Position numbers and translations under genes: made by a program. Of a stretch of 64,000 nt of DNA, positions 38,548 to 52,526 are shown piece after piece; position 1 is the stretch's first letter; each line of letters starts with the position of its first letter. Below the pieces are notes generated by a model. That model ran no database searches, was not told the origin of the DNA, and saw nothing but the letters and a program-made list of their open reading frames with translations. This stretch comes from Amaurobius ferox (lineage: Eukaryota; Arthropoda; Arachnida; Araneae; Amaurobiidae): NCBI GenBank assembly GCA_951213105.1, contig OX578147.1:123473642-123537641 (forward strand), in the 5' to 3' direction.

Positions 38548-39104
38548 TGTCTGCTTTAAACGCCGAGGAACGCCAGCTACATTTTATAAAAATTATATAA
38601 ATAAAAATTAATTTTTCAATGTGTTCCTAATTTTAGTAATCATCTAGTTCAAATCTAACTTGGAATTTTTTTTATTTACAACGAGTGTGTAATGTTCCTT
38701 TTTGAAAACTAATAATGTTTCTCATTTTTTCACCAGAAATTTTTTATAATACGGTAACAATGATATATATGATTGAAAAATTATGTCTTATTGAGTTCTG
38801 AGTGCTTGGCAGAGTGTGTTTTAAGACATAGTGATTTCACTATCCGGCAGCGCTCTTAGAAACGCCTCAAAATATGACGAGTGTTGTGATATTTTGTCTG
38901 CTGCTCGAGTGGTTTATTCGAGTAAAAGCACTGTATTAGGAACTCGGGTCTGGCAGCTGGAATCTAGTGACCGGATCGAGCCATTGTAGTAGTCACGGGC
39001 GAAACCGCAGCAGTTCATTTGCCGGAATGGAATGCTGATATCGCGACCGAGATGCTCCAGCAGTGACGACTGGGGCCTACAAGGTGGGTTGGAAGCCGGC
39101 CTCT
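38548..39104 (+). repeat. RepX copy 1, unit 6
   Basis: Type C version: TTTAAACGCCGAGG at the left, TAATTTTAGTAATC, GTGCTTGGCAGAG and GAAACGCCTC. Several of these are closer to RepX copy 2 (CGCCGAG, GCTTGGAAGAG), so type C probably keeps more ancestral states. Confidence 0.75.
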
Positions 39105-39420
39105 GTGCCTTCTGTAGGTGGGACTCCGAGATTTGGAGGAAGGCGGGACTCTTTTTTTGTGAGAGCATACCAAGGTAACGAGCCTTTACAAGCTAAGACT
39201 TCTTTAAGGTGTATTACGTTTCATTTTAGTTAACCTACATATTCCTTTGCCCCTACAGAGGAGTATCGCCGTTAGCCTTTGAGATGCGTTGTACTTGCTA
39301 AATAGATGATTTAAATATTGTTTATTTTTTACTAGCCGACTTTGGCGACCAGCCTGTTCGCTACTCTTGACAATTCTGACCGTGGCAAATTCTAACCGTG
39401 GCACACTCGCTGGCGCGACC

Positions 39421-39954
39421 TACCAATAAGGTGTTGAAGACCCAGACCGTCCGGCTCGTCTTGAGGACATGAGCAGCCGTTTGGGCGGCCGGTACCAATA
39501 AGGTGTAAAAGACCTGTTTGGACATCCAGGAAGTGCCACCCAATTTAGACCAGAACTCAGTGGGGGAGGCATCCACAGGGACCGTACCCTCCTTCCCCTA
39601 CCACCAACCTCTCGGAAGGACTTACGGACCCACATGTTTAACGTGATCGTACTCCGCGTGAACACGGCAGCAGTTTTGGCAGTAGAGGGAATCGAACCGG
39701 ACCTACCGAGTGAAATTCCCGCACGCTAACCACTGGTCTACCGCGCCCCCTGCGGCAATCGCCATAACTTTCTTTTTATTCACTCAGTTTGGACCGGAAC
39801 CCAGTGGGGGAGGCATCCACAGAGACCGTCCCCTCCTTCTCCTGCCACCAACCTCTCGGAAGGACTTATCTACCCATAAGTTTAAAGTGATTGTACTCCG
39901 CGTCAGTGGCGGGAATCGAACCCAGGCCTACCGAGTGCTATTCTCGCGCGCTAA
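39421..39954 (-). mobile_element. Tandem pair of tRNA-derived SINEs, unit 6 (long form, type C)
   Basis: Long form but with type C substitutions (AAAGACCTGTTTGGACATCC, CCGGCTCGTCTTGAGG). One C is missing next to the B box (ATCGAACCGGACC), leaving the GGTTCGATTCC core intact. The flank is GCGCGACC as in the short forms, so presence of the 72-bp segment does not track the flanking haplotype. Confidence 0.9.
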
Positions 39955-41700
39955 CTTCCCGCGCGCTAATTTAAATTTTATAATGACCATATGCTAAGCT
40001 CTTAATTCCACCATCCTCGTTCCATCATTTGAAATATCCATAAAATTAAAATATGCATTTAAAATATCTATAAATTAAAATATCCATTTAAAATAAAAAA
40101 ATCTTCCATATGGTTCCACCAATCCATAAATATAATAATTTCAAATACATCACTTCAATTGAAACCACCATAATTCAATCATTTAAATTATTTAAAATAT
40201 CCATTTAAAATATCATATAAATATAATAATTTCGCACGATGTATACAATACTTATGCTAGGCTCTTAAATCATTTAAAACCGAAAGCGCGGTCTCCATGG
40301 AGACGGGGAAGAAACTACTGCGGATGGGGGGGAAATGCCGTCGAAGAACTGAGCCGATTGTCGAGAAATTTAAAATCATGACGTCTTTAAAATTGCGATC
40401 CTGAAAACAATTTTCATTATTTCTGGACCAGATTAGACTTGTAAGAATGCCAGATATTTCAGCTTTCTGAAAATGTAAATTATTAGTCGAAATTATGAGT
40501 ACTTTTCACTATGCGAGAATTTAAATACCAAACATCGTTTTTTTGAGCCAAAAATGACTTTTGTTTTAAAATCTTTAAAAAATATTAGAAATCCAAATTG
40601 AGAGTTGAAATTGATATATTTTTACTCGCAATTGTCTGTTCTTTCCGGTGGTATGATTTGTTTTTTTCTACGATGTCCGGATCGTGGAGAAAAAGGGGCA
40701 AAAATACTAAAAACGGTCGAAATCGCATAAAACATTAAATAACAAAAAAAATAATTAAAATTTAAAAAAGCGGTTTTGACGTGTCCCCTTCCCACCCCCC
40801 GGGTCTCCGATTGCCAAATTCCGTAGCTCTCCGACGCGCGGTCGCTGAACGTATAGTGTATAAGACAGACAGACACACACACAGACCTTGCCTTTTATTA
40901 TATAGAAAAGAGTAAAGCATAAAGTTTATTTAAGAAACTGATTTATCGTTGTATGCATCGAAATTTACACAGATTGAGAGTATTGTAGCGGAAATAGCTT
41001 AATTAGGAAGCATTACAGGCGAGGGTTAACTAGGCGCTTATTTAGAGGGTAAAACGTCACCTCAATAGTAGTGACACATATTATTGTGTGGAGTACCAAC
41101 CCCCATAATTGAATATTTTTGAAAAAATTTCTCTTTGTCTCTTTTATAAGATGATAGGTCCAAACACCAGATATCAAACTTCTATCACATTTTAAAAGAA
41201 GCGTTTCTCAATTATCTGGAAAATCGAAAATTTTTGTATGCGGAAACCCCTAAAGTCCAAAATATTGGAAAACTCAATTTGCACATTTTCTTCCTTTCAA
41301 ACTATCTCGTAATATCTTCCTTTCAAACGAACCGTACTCCAAATTTCAAGAAACTATTTTATCGCGAAGTATGCCAAATTACCGTTTCACCTTCGGAACG
41401 ATTTTCTGTGATCCAACCCCTTTCATGGACATGATTTTAGTGCGTAGCAAATATATTATATCTGAAATTGAGCACTTTCTTCCGTTCGAAAAATTTATGC
41501 CTACGCCAAATTTTAAGTATCTATCTCATCGCAAAGAATGCTTTTCCTCCATTTCTCTATTTAGACGTTTTGATCCAAAGGTCCTTTGATGTATTCAGCG
41601 AGCGGCAAATGCATTGCCATCTGTGCTTTCACATACTCGTATTATGTTTGACTTGCGAACGACATGTCGTTTCAAAAATTGAATAAATGAAAACAACTGA

Positions 41701-42247
41701 TGCCTGCTTTACACGCCGAGCAACGCCAGCTACAGTTTTTAGTAAATTATATAAATTCTTATTAATTTTTCGATGTGTTCCAAATTTTCCTACTTAAGTT
41801 GAAAACAACCTTTTAAAATATTTTATTTAAAGGAGTGCATATCATTTGTTTCCTAAACGAATATTATTTCACATTTTTTCACAAGAAATTTTTTATAGTA
41901 CCGTAATAAAAATATATATGATTATACAAATCATGTCTTATTGAGTTCTCAGTGCTTGGAAGAGTGTGTTTTAAGACATTGTGATATCACTCTCCGGCAG
42001 CGCGATTATAGACACTTATATATGACGAGTGTTGTGAATTTTTGTCTGCTGCTCGAGAGGATTATTCGAGCACACGCACTCCATTAGGAACTTGGGCCTG
42101 ACAGCTGGAGTCTAGTGAACGGATCGAGTCACTGTAGTTGGTCACGTGCGAAATCGCAGCAGTTCATTTGCCGGAATGGAATTTTTATATCGTGAAACTC
42201 CAGGCACGACGACTGGGGCCTCTAAGGCGGGTTGAAACGGGCCTTCG
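41701..42247 (+). repeat. RepX copy 2, unit 6
   Basis: Type C version: TTTAAGACATTGTG, GAGCACACGCACTCC, GACAGCTGGAGTC, CTCCAGGCACGACG. Several of these agree with RepX copy 1 and are likely ancestral. Confidence 0.75.
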
Positions 42248-44947
42248 CTCGATAGAGGGGCCGTGGCAGTCAAATTAGTGACGTCACGAAAAACGATCAA
42301 CGGTTGGCGAAACTAACAATTTCATTCATTTTGCGAGTTTAAACTTAGATTTTATAAATACTTTTGTACATTTTTTTAGCTATATATGACAAGATTTTCA
42401 AAAAGAAGTATGTATGTTTGTCTATTACAAAAAATGGAATTAATTAAAATTTAATGAGCATATATTGATTAAATGTTTAAAATAATATATAGGTCTTCTA
42501 CTGACAACTTGCCTTACATATATGTAAATTTTTTATTCTGTTATGTGTTGGATTTGTTTTATTAATCACTGTAAGAGACTAATTCATTTTAACAGACTAA
42601 CTAATGGAGTAATGAAAAATTATAGCATTTTATGAGTTTGCTATAGTTTATTTTAAAGCTAATCATGTTATATTTTGTTTTCAGTAAGTATATCATAAAA
42701 TCATGGTAATTTTGGTTAGTCTGTTACATACTCAGTTAATTAGTGTTAATTTATTTAAAATTCAATTTTTTTTTCAAAATTTGGTATATGTACCCATCAA
42801 ACACATGCCTTCGAACATATGCAGATCTGCATTATTATTTTTTTATTATTATTTGTTTCCCTTTTTGCATTTAAAAATCTTTTTTGTTTTTCTATATGTG
42901 AATTCTTACCATGGAATGGCCCAAAATTGTAACTGACAGTAATTTTATTTAATGATGAATATAAGTCTAAAATTTAAACAAATGAAGATGTCGGTGAATT
43001 GCTAAATCTACAAGTAAATGATTGGGTAGTAATAAAATAATATTCCATCCTTTACCAGTGATCTGTCACGTAGATCAATAAAAAATAAATTGAAATTTCT
43101 GTAAAGCACAAAACTGAAATCCATTTCACTTGGCCTCAGAAAGACACTTAGCAGGCTGATACATAAAACTGACAAATTAACAAATTACAATAAGCATTAA
43201 AAATGGGATAACACCTATGCAAATATAAAACTCAATAAAAACAATCGATACAGGAAAAAATATATAATCAGTAATATAAGCTGTTTTTGTATCCAATTGA
43301 AATGCATTATGTTTACACAGAGATACTTTGGATAAAATAAGATAAATATAATTATTCTAAACTCTTGTCACACTTAAGTTGCTTAAAAATGACCAATCCA
43401 ATAATGTTGTAGTTAAAATAGAAGTGTATAAACTTAAAAATGAGCTCAAAAGTTGAATTTTGTTAAATACGAAATGTAAATGTTCTTCCGAGCTTATAAA
43501 ACAGAACTCGTTCTGTGATGTATGCCACAGCTTTAAGTACTTCATTCTGCTGTCGGGCAAATGAGAATTTCATAACTCAGTGAATGAAGCAAGGTACATA
43601 TGCATTGTACTGTAGAAAATAAATCTTTAAAACTACAATGAAATTTATAAAAACTGTAAATTTAATCAAAACTAATAAAGTAATTTATGGCAAACCGTAA
43701 AACAAATTATTTTATGGCTTTTAAATGAGCGACAAAATGAAGGTTCTTATAATAAAACTTAGTCTTATCCAAAGTTACATTAAATTTCATTTAATAGTTT
43801 GTTCATGAATGTATCTTTGTCAATACATGAGGAGTCCTGCGGAATTTTCTCTACACAAAATTATGATAATGACACCATATGAAAAAAAAATTCACAGTGA
43901 AAAGTAATCTGCAGACCACATACCCCTCCCGTTGCTTTTCTGCCTAACAGATATGATGGTTCGTTTCACCTCATAAAATATGATTGAATAAGATCTGTAA
44001 ACTCAACAGAATTTTATATACATTAACTGTCATTCATATAAACTGAATTTACAAGCTATTTCATTTACATTATGCAAATTTTGATTTTTTGTAGATCCTA
44101 ATAGTGCCTCCTCTCGACCGAACTCTCTGTCAGTTTGTTGTGGAATCAAGTGTCTGTTTTATTCTTATAATCACCGAACATAACTTCGACGTGATTGATA
44201 TTCCCGTAAATAAGATAAAATACCATAGCCAGTTGCGAATACTTCATAAGGCATAAACCAAGATATCTGACCATAGAACTTTGTTTCTATCCGTTCCAAC
44301 ATAGACCACACAGAGGTGTGACTACGCCTCTTAGAGGGAATTGTGGTCTTTCTTTATATTCTGTTGCAGAGGAATTTGGGCGTTCCAATTTCAAAAAGTT
44401 GTGTTGACAAAAAGTTTCATTAATTATTTTTATTTTGTAAAATATCGAATCATTAAATTTATGCGAGAATTTATGTATTCGTTACGTACAAGGAGCTTTG
44501 CACAGATTACAGGTATACCAAAAGAAATTGCCAATTCAGGATGCATTACAGTCGAAGGCGCAATCAGGAGTTCATTTAGGGTGTATAATCTGCCGCAACA
44601 AGTTTTGGACTGCAGGTGTATATTTAGTCAATGAAGCATGGTTATATTTTTCACATGAATCAAGGCGCATTGATAGGCCATGCACTTACATGCTAGGAGT
44701 ATCCAGATTGCACACAATGAACGAGAGGTGTCACAATTACCCTATTCTACTCCCTGAGGTGGAAAAATCGTCTTTCGGCTTAGAGCTACTGTTTTCCCAA
44801 TCGAAAAGAAAGATATATCTTTTACTAGCTTTTCTAAATTACCGTGATTTCTTAGTAAGTGATAGATAATTAGTAGTATCACGAAAGAGCTGTTGATGTA
44901 TCCAGACATCGCGAAGCGGGAGTTGTATATCCACGTGTTCACTTACG

Positions 44948-45916
44948 TTCGAGGGTCACACTGAAATTTTTGAGACAGGGGCAGACGATACGGGATAGGA
45001 GAAACTATTGGTCGGATGTTTAAATGTGTACTCTTTTATGTTCGCAGACGATAAGTTGTGGCTAAATGGAGTTGACGGGAGAGAATTATCGAGTTATGAT
45101 TTTCTATGATTTTAAAATGGGGCTAAATAAAAATGTCTACAACTAGCATATGGAAATGATGCTCCAGTCCGTGCCACTGTATTCAGATGGTTTACAGAGT
45201 TTAGAAGAGGCCAATTTTTTGCCCTGTATGAAAATCACACCGGAAGATCTTTGCCAGCTGTTGTCCCGGAAAATTTATCGACCATGCAAAAATTGTTTAT
45301 CGATGATAATCACTGTACCTACCAAATGATACAGAAAGAACTTAGCATTGCATCCGCAGCTATACATAAAATTATTCATGACGAATTGCATATGAAAAAA
45401 TTAGTTTGTCGCTTTGTCCCCATATTTTAATAGAACACCAAAAAGCGGAGCGTGACAGAATCACAGAAAAACCTTAAAATTACTATATGGGGTGGAATCC
45501 ACATTATTGTTAAAATCATAACTGGTGATGTAAATTGTAAAGTACAAGCCTATTATTGACATTCCAACACGTTAAAAAATAATGTATGGATCTTTGAAGA
45601 TGACCCCTAGTCAACAACATTGAAAAGACAACGAGCCATTTAAAAATAAGTTATGCCGTGTTCTTCAGAAGTACAAGTCTGGTGAAATACATGAAGCAAG
45701 AGGGACAAAAGACATTTACAGCTAACTGGTACACTAATGTGTGGGTTCTAGAAATTATTCAGGAAGTGAATATTAGGGGACACTTGCTTCACAGTGACAA
45801 AACATTTTCGCATTCAACATGAATGACAGATTTTCTCACAAAAATGACAAGACGAATTTCTTGAACAAGCAAACATCAAAGTTATAGAACGTCCACCATA
45901 TTCTCCTTGCTATGTG
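44948..45916 (+). mobile_element. Truncated mariner-like element, transposase pseudogene
   Basis: Type C version of the remnant, 969 bp. Markers are AATTTATCGACC near 45277, ATCATAACTGG near 45516, AATAATGTATGG near 45580 and CTCCTTGCTATG at the 3' end. Same truncation at RepX and same disabling mutations. Confidence 0.9.
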
Positions 45917-46473
45917 TGTCTGCTTTAAACGCCGAGGAACGCCAGCTACATTTTATAAAAATTATATAAATAAAAATTAATTTTTCAATGCGTTCCTAAT
46001 TTTAGTAATCATCTAGTTCAAATCTAACTTGGAATTTTTTTTATTTACAACGAGTGTGTAATGTTCCTTTTTGAAAACTAATAATGTTTCTCATTTTTTC
46101 ACCAGAAATTTTTTATAATACGGTAACAATGATATATATGATTGAAAAATTATGTCTTATTGAGTTCTGAGTGCTTGGCAGAGTGTGTTTTAAGACATAG
46201 TGATTTCACTATCCGGCAGCGCTCTTAGAAACGCCTCAAAATATGACGAGTGTTGTGATATTTTGTCTGCTGCTCGAGTGGTTTATTCGAGTAAAAGCAC
46301 TGTATTAGGAACTCGGGTCTGGCAGCTGGAATCTAGTGACCGGATCGAGCCATTGTAGTAGTCACGGGCGAAACCGCAGCAGTTCATTTGCCGGAATGGA
46401 ATGCTGATATCGCGACCGAGATGCTCCAGCAGTGACGACTGGGGCCTACAAGGTGGGTTGGAAGCCGGCCTCT
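45917..46473 (+). repeat. RepX copy 1, unit 7
   Basis: Type C version with one private change, CAATGCGTTCC near 45988. Confidence 0.75.
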
Positions 46474-46789
46474 GTGCCTTCTGTAGGTGGGACTCCGAGA
46501 TTTGGAGGAAGGCGGGACTCTTTTTTTGTGAGAGCATACCAAGGTAACGAGCCTTTACAAGGTAAGACTTCTTTAAGGTGTATTACGTTTCATTTTAGTT
46601 AACCTACATATTCTTTTGCCAATACAGAGGAGTATCGCCGTTAGCCTTTGAGATGCGTTGTACTTGCTAAATAGATGATTTAAATATTGTTTATTTTTTA
46701 CTAGCCGACTTTGGCGACCAGCCTGTTCGCTACTCTTTACAATTCTGACCGTGGCAAATTCTAACCGTGGCACACTCGCTGGCGCGACC

Positions 46790-47251
46790 TACCAATAAGG
46801 TGTAAAAGACCTGTTTGGACAGCCAGGAAGTGCCACCCAATTTAGACCAGAACTCAGTGGGGGAGGCATCCACAGGGACCGTACCCTCCTTCCCCTACCA
46901 CCAACCTCTCGGAAGGACTTACGGACCCACATGTTTAACGTGATCGTACTCCGCGTGAACACGGCAGCAGTTTTGGCAGTAGAGGGAATCGAACCGGACC
47001 TACCGAGTGAAATTCCCGCACGCTAACCACTGGTCTACCGCGCCCTCTGCGGCAATCTCCATAACTTTCTTTTTATTCACTCAGTTTGGACCGGAACCCA
47101 GTGGGGGAGGCATCCACAGAGACCGTTCCCTCCTTCTCCTGCCACCAACCTCTCGGAAGGACTTATCTACCCATATGTTTAAAGTGATTGTACTCCGCGT
47201 CAGTGGCGGGAATCGAACCCAGGCCTACCGAGTGCTATTCTCGCGCGCTAA
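46790..47251 (-). mobile_element. Tandem pair of tRNA-derived SINEs, unit 7 (short form)
   Basis: Type C body with the 72-bp segment absent and the same single C missing beside the B box as in unit 6. Confidence 0.9.
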
Positions 47252-48976
47252 CTTCCCGCGCGCTAATTTAAATTTTATAATGACCATATGCTAAGCTCTT
47301 AATTCCACCATCCTCGTTCCATCATTTGAAATATCCATAAAATTAAAATATGCATTTAAAATATCTATAAATTAAAATATCCATTTAAAATAAAAAAATC
47401 TTCCATATGGTTCCACCAATCCATAAATATAATAATTTCAAATACATCACTTCAATTGAAACCACCATAATTCAATCATTTAAATTATTTAAAATATCCA
47501 TTTAAAATATCATATAAATATAATAATTTCGCACGATGTATACAATACTTATGCTAGGCTCTTAAATCATTTAAAACCGAAAGCGCGGTCTCCATGTAGC
47601 CGGGGAAGAAACTACTGCGGAAGGGGGGAAATGCCGTCGAAGAACTGAGCCGATTGTCGAGAAATTTAAAATCATGACGTCTTTAAAATTGCGATCCTGA
47701 AAGCAATTTTCATTATTTCTGGACCAGATTAGACTTGTAAGAATGCCAGATATTTCAGCTTTCTGAAAATGTAAATTATTAGTCGAAATTATGAGTACTT
47801 TTCACTATGCGAGAATTTAAATACCAAACATCGTTTTTTTGAGCCAAAAATGACTTTTGTTTTAAAATCTTTAAAAAATATTAGAATTCCAAATTGAGAG
47901 TTGAAATTGATATATTTTTACTCGCAATTGTCTGTTCTTTCCGGTGGTATGACTTGTTTTTTTCTACGATGTCCGGATCGTGGAGAAAAAGGGGCAAAAA
48001 TGCTAAAAACGGTCGAAATCGCATAAAACATTAAATAACAAAAAAAATAATTAAAATTTAAAAAAGCGGTTTTGACGTGTCCCCTTCCCACCCCCCGGGT
48101 CTCCGATTGCCAAATTCCGTAGCTCTCCGACGCGCGGTCGCTGAACGTATAGTGTATAAGACAGACAGACACACACACAGACCTTGCCTTTTATTATATA
48201 GAAAAGAGTAAAGCATAAAGTTTATTTAAGAAACTGATTTATCGTTGTATGCATCGAAATTTACACAGATTGAGAGTATTGTAGCGGAAATAGCTTAATT
48301 AGGAAGCATTGCAGGCGAGGGTTAACTAGGCGCTTATTTAGAGGGTAAAACGTCACCTCAATAGTAGTGACACATATTATTGTGTGGAGTACCAACCCCC
48401 TTAATTGAATATTTTTGAAAAAATTTCTCTTTGTCTCTTTTATAAGATGATAGGTCCAAACACCAGATATCAAACTTCTATCACATTTTAAAAGAAGCGT
48501 TTCTCAATTATCTAGAAAATCGAAAATTTTTGTATGCGGAAACCCCTAAAGTCCAAAATATTGGAAAACTCAATTTGCACATTTTCTTCCTTTCAAACTA
48601 TCTCGTAATATCTTCCTTTCAAACGAACCGTGCTCCAAAGCGAAGTATGCCAAATTACCGTTTCACCTTCGGAACGATTTTCTGTGATCCAACCCCTTTC
48701 ATGGACATGATTTTAGTGCGTAGCAAATATATTATATCTGAAATTGAGCACTTTCTTCCGTTCGAAAAATTTATGCCTACGCCAAATTTTAAGTATCTAT
48801 CTCATCGCAAAGAATGCTTTTCCTCCATTTCTCTATTTAGACGTTTTGATCCAAAGGTCCTTTGATGTATTCAGCGAGCGGCAAATGCATTGCCATCTGT
48901 GCTTTCACATACTCGTATTATGTTTGACTTGCGAACGACATGCCGTTTCAAAAATTGAATAAATGAAAACAACTGA

Positions 48977-49523
48977 TGCCTGCTTTACACGCCGAGCAAC
49001 GCCAGCTACAGTTTTTAGTAAATTATATAAATTCTTATTAATTTTTCGATGTGTTCCAAATTTTCCTACTTAAGTTGAAAACAACCTTTTAAAATATTTT
49101 ATTTAAAGGAGTGCATATCATTTGTTTCCTAAACGAATATTATTTCACATTTTTTCACAAGAAATTTTTTATAGTACCGTAATAAAAATATATATGATTA
49201 TACAAATCATGTCTTATTGAGTTCTCAGTGCTTGGAAGAGTGTGTTTTAAGACATTGTGATATCACTCTCCGGCAGCGCGATTATAGACACTTAAATATG
49301 ACGAGTGTTGTGAATTTTTGTCTGCTGCTCGAGAGGATTATTCGAGCACACGCACTCCATTAGGAACTTGGGCCTGACAGCTGGAGTCTAGTGAACGGAT
49401 CGAGTCACTGTAGTTGGTCACGTGCGAAATCGCAGCAGTTCATTTGCCGGAATGGAATTTTTATATCGTGAAACTCCAGGCACGACGACTGGGGCCTCTA
49501 AGGCGGGTTGAAACGGGCCTTCG
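48977..49523 (+). repeat. RepX copy 2, unit 7
   Basis: Type C version as in unit 6. Confidence 0.75.
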
Positions 49524-51944
49524 CTCGATAGAGGGGCCGTGGCAGTCAAATTAGTGACGTCACGAAAAACGATCAACGGTTGGCGAAACTAACAATTTCA
49601 TTCATTTTGCGAGTTTAAACTTAGATTTTATAAATACTTTCGTACATTTTTTTAGCTATATATGACAAGATTTTCAAAAAGAAGTATGTATGTTTGTCTA
49701 TTACAAAAAATGGAATTAATTAAAATTTAATGAGCATATATTGATTAAATGTTTAAAATAATATATAGGTCTTCTACTGACAACTTGCCTTACATATATG
49801 TAAATTTTTTATTCTGTTATGTGTTGGATTTGTTTTATTAATCACTGTAAGAGACTAATTCATTGTAACAGACTAACTAATGGAGTAATGAAAAATTATA
49901 GCATTTTATGAGTTTGCTATAGTTTATTTTAAAGCTAATCATGTTATATTTTGTTTTCAGTAAGTATATCATAAAATCATGGTAATTTTGGTTAGTCTGT
50001 TACATACTCAGTTAATTAGTGTTAATTTATTTAAAATTAAATTTTTTTTTTCAAAATTTGGTATATGTACCCATCAAACACATGCCTTCGAACATATGCA
50101 GATCTGCATTATTATTATTTTTTTATTATTTGTTTCCCTTTTTGCATTTAAAAATCTTTTTTGTTTTTCTATATGTGAATTCTTACCATGGAATGGCCCA
50201 AAATTGTAACTGACAGTAATTTTATTTAATGATGAATATAAGTCTAAAATTTAAACAAATGAAGATGTCGGTGAATTGCTAAATCTACAAGTAAATGATT
50301 GGGTAGTAATAAAATAATATTCCATCCTTTACCAGTGATCTGTCACGTAGATCAATAAAAAATAAATTGAAATTTCTGTAAAGCACAAAACTGAAATCCA
50401 TTTCACTTGGCCTCAGAAAGACACTTAGCAGGCTGATACATAAAACTGACAAATTAACAAATTACAATAAGCATTAAAAATGGGATAACACCTATGCAAA
50501 TATAAAACTCAATAAAAACAATCGATACAGGAAAAAATATATAATCAGTAATATAAGCTGTTTTTGAATCCAATTGAAATGCATTATGTTTACACAGAGA
50601 TACTTTGGATAAAATAAGATAAATATAATTATTCTAAACTCTTGTCACACTTAAGTTGCTTAAAAATGACCAATCCAATAATGTTGTAGTTAAAATAGAA
50701 GTGTATAAACTTAAAAATGAGCTCAAAAGTTGAATTTTGTTAAATACGAAATGTAAATGTTCTTCCGAGCTTATAAAACAGAACTCGTTCTGTGATGTAT
50801 GCCACAGCTTTAAGTACTACATTCTGCTGTCGGGCAAATGAGAATTTCATAACTCAGTGAATGAAGCAAGGTACATATGCATTGTACTGTAGAAAATAAA
50901 TCTTTAAAACTACAATGAAATTTATAAAAACTGTAAATTTAATCAAAACTAATAAAGTAATTTATGGCAAACCGTAAAACAAATTATTTTATGGCTTTTA
51001 AATGAGCGACAAAATGAAGGTTCTTATAATAAAACTTAGTCTTATAAAAAGTTACATTAAATTTCATTTAATAGTTTGTTCATGAATGTATCTTTGTCAA
51101 TACATGAGGAGTCCTGCGGAATTTTCTCTACACAAAATTATGATAATGACACCATATGAAAAAAAAATTCACAGTGAAAAGTAATCTGCAGACCACATAC
51201 CCCTCCCGTTGCTTTTTCTGCCTAACAGATATGATGGTTCGTTTCACCTCATAAAATATGATTGAATAAGATCTGTAAACTCAACAGAATTTTATATACA
51301 TTAACTGTCATTCATATAAACTGAATTTACAAGCTATTTCATTTACATTATGCAAATTTTGATTTTTCGTAGATCCTAATAGTGCCTCCTCTCGACCGAA
51401 CTCTCTGTCAGTTTGTTGTGGAATCAAGTGTCTGTTTTATTCTTATAATCACCGAACATAACTTCGACGTGATTGATATTCCCGTAAATAAGATAAAATA
51501 CCATAGCCAGTTGCGAATACTTCATAAGACATAAACCAAGATATCTGACCAGAGAACTTTGTTTCTATCCGTTCCAACATAGACCACACAGAGGTGTGAC
51601 TACGCCTCTTAGAGGGAATTGTGATCTTTCTTTATATTCTGTTGCAGAGGAATTTGGGCGTTCCAATTTCAAAAAGTTGTGTTGACAAAAATTTCATTAA
51701 TTATTTTTATTTTGTAAAATATCGAATCATTAAATTTATGCGAGAATTTATGTATTCGTTACGTACAAGGAGCTTTGCACAGATTACAGGTATACCAAAA
51801 GAAATTGCCAATTCAGGATGCATTACAGTCGAAGGCGCAATCAGGAGTTCATTTAGGGTGTATAATCTGCCGCAACAAGTTTTGGACTGCAGGTGTATAT
51901 TTAGTCAATGAAGCATGGTTATATTTTTCACATGAATCAAGGCG

Positions 51945-52231
51945 GGGCGCGGTAGCCCATTGGTTAGCGCGCTGGAGTTGCACTCGGTAGGCCCGGGTTC
52001 GATTCCAGCCACTGCCAAAACTACCGCCGTGTTCATGCGGAGTACGATCACGTTAAACATGTGGGTCCGAAAGTCCTTCCGAGAGGTTGGTGGTAGGGGA
52101 AGGAGGGTACGGTCCCTGTGGATGCCTCCCCCACTGGGTTCCGGTCTAAATTGGGTGGCACTTCCCGACCGTCCAAACAGTTACCTTACACCTTTCTGGT
52201 AGGTCGGACGGTCTGGGTTTCAACTTCAACA
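51945..52231 (+). mobile_element. Recent tRNA-derived SINE insertion, unit 7 only
   Basis: A 287-bp SINE of the same family as the resident pairs, but on the plus strand and absent from the equivalent site in every other unit. It starts GGGCGCGGTAGCCCATTGG, has A and B boxes, the family body (GGAGTACGATCACGTT, GATGCCTCCCCCACTG, ATTGGGTGGCACTTCC), and ends in a GGTCGGACGGTCTGGG tail followed by CTTCAAC-like repeats. It is bounded by perfect 15-bp direct repeats ACATGAATCAAGGCG (51930-51944 and 52232-52246), the target-site duplication expected of LINE-driven retroposition. The empty site is intact in the other units. The insertion interrupts the unit's 123-codon open region. Confidence 0.96.
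51953..52006 (+). promoter_or_regulatory. RNA polymerase III internal promoter of the unit 7 SINE
   Basis: A-box-like TAGCCCATTGG at 51953-51963 and a perfect B box GGTTCGATTCC at 51996-52006. The spacing and order are those of tRNA genes and tRNA-derived SINEs. The head does not form a convincing full tRNA cloverleaf by eye and continues into SINE body sequence, so it is a SINE promoter and not a tRNA gene. Confidence 0.8.
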
Positions 52232-52526
52232 ACATGAATCAAGGCGCATTGATAGGCCATGCACTTACATGCTAGGAGTATCCAGATTGCACACAATGAA
52301 CGAGAGGTATCACAATTACCCTATTCTACTCCCTGAGGTGGAAAAATCGTCTTTCGGCTTAGAGCTACTGTTTTCCCAATCGAAAAGAAAGATATATCTT
52401 TTACTAGCTTTTCTAAATTACCGTGATTTCTTAGTAAGTGATAGATAATTAGTAGTATCACGAGAGAGCTGTTGATGTATCCAGACATCGCGAAGCGGGA
52501 GTTGTATATCCACGTGTTCACTTACG

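Larger units (their letters stand above)
38440..45808 (+). repeat. Array unit 6, type C, 7369 bp
   Basis: It has a single copy of the 600-bp segment, the long SINE form (72-bp segment present), the 13-bp minisatellite insertion and an 8-bp insertion GTCCGGAT near 40675 that is shared only with units 7 and 8. Type C single-base markers include TGTATGCATCG near 40951, CAAACTTCTATC near 41175, TTTAAATGAGCG near 43721 and AAACTGAATTTAC near 44040. One C is missing beside the tRNA-like B box of the SINE near 39698, as in units 7 and 8. Confidence 0.95.
51930..52246. repeat. 15-bp target-site duplication flanking the SINE
   Basis: ACATGAATCAAGGCG is present at both edges of the insertion. In other units the site occurs once, for example within TTCACATGAATCAAGGCGCA near 6800 and 59528. 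Confidence 0.95.
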
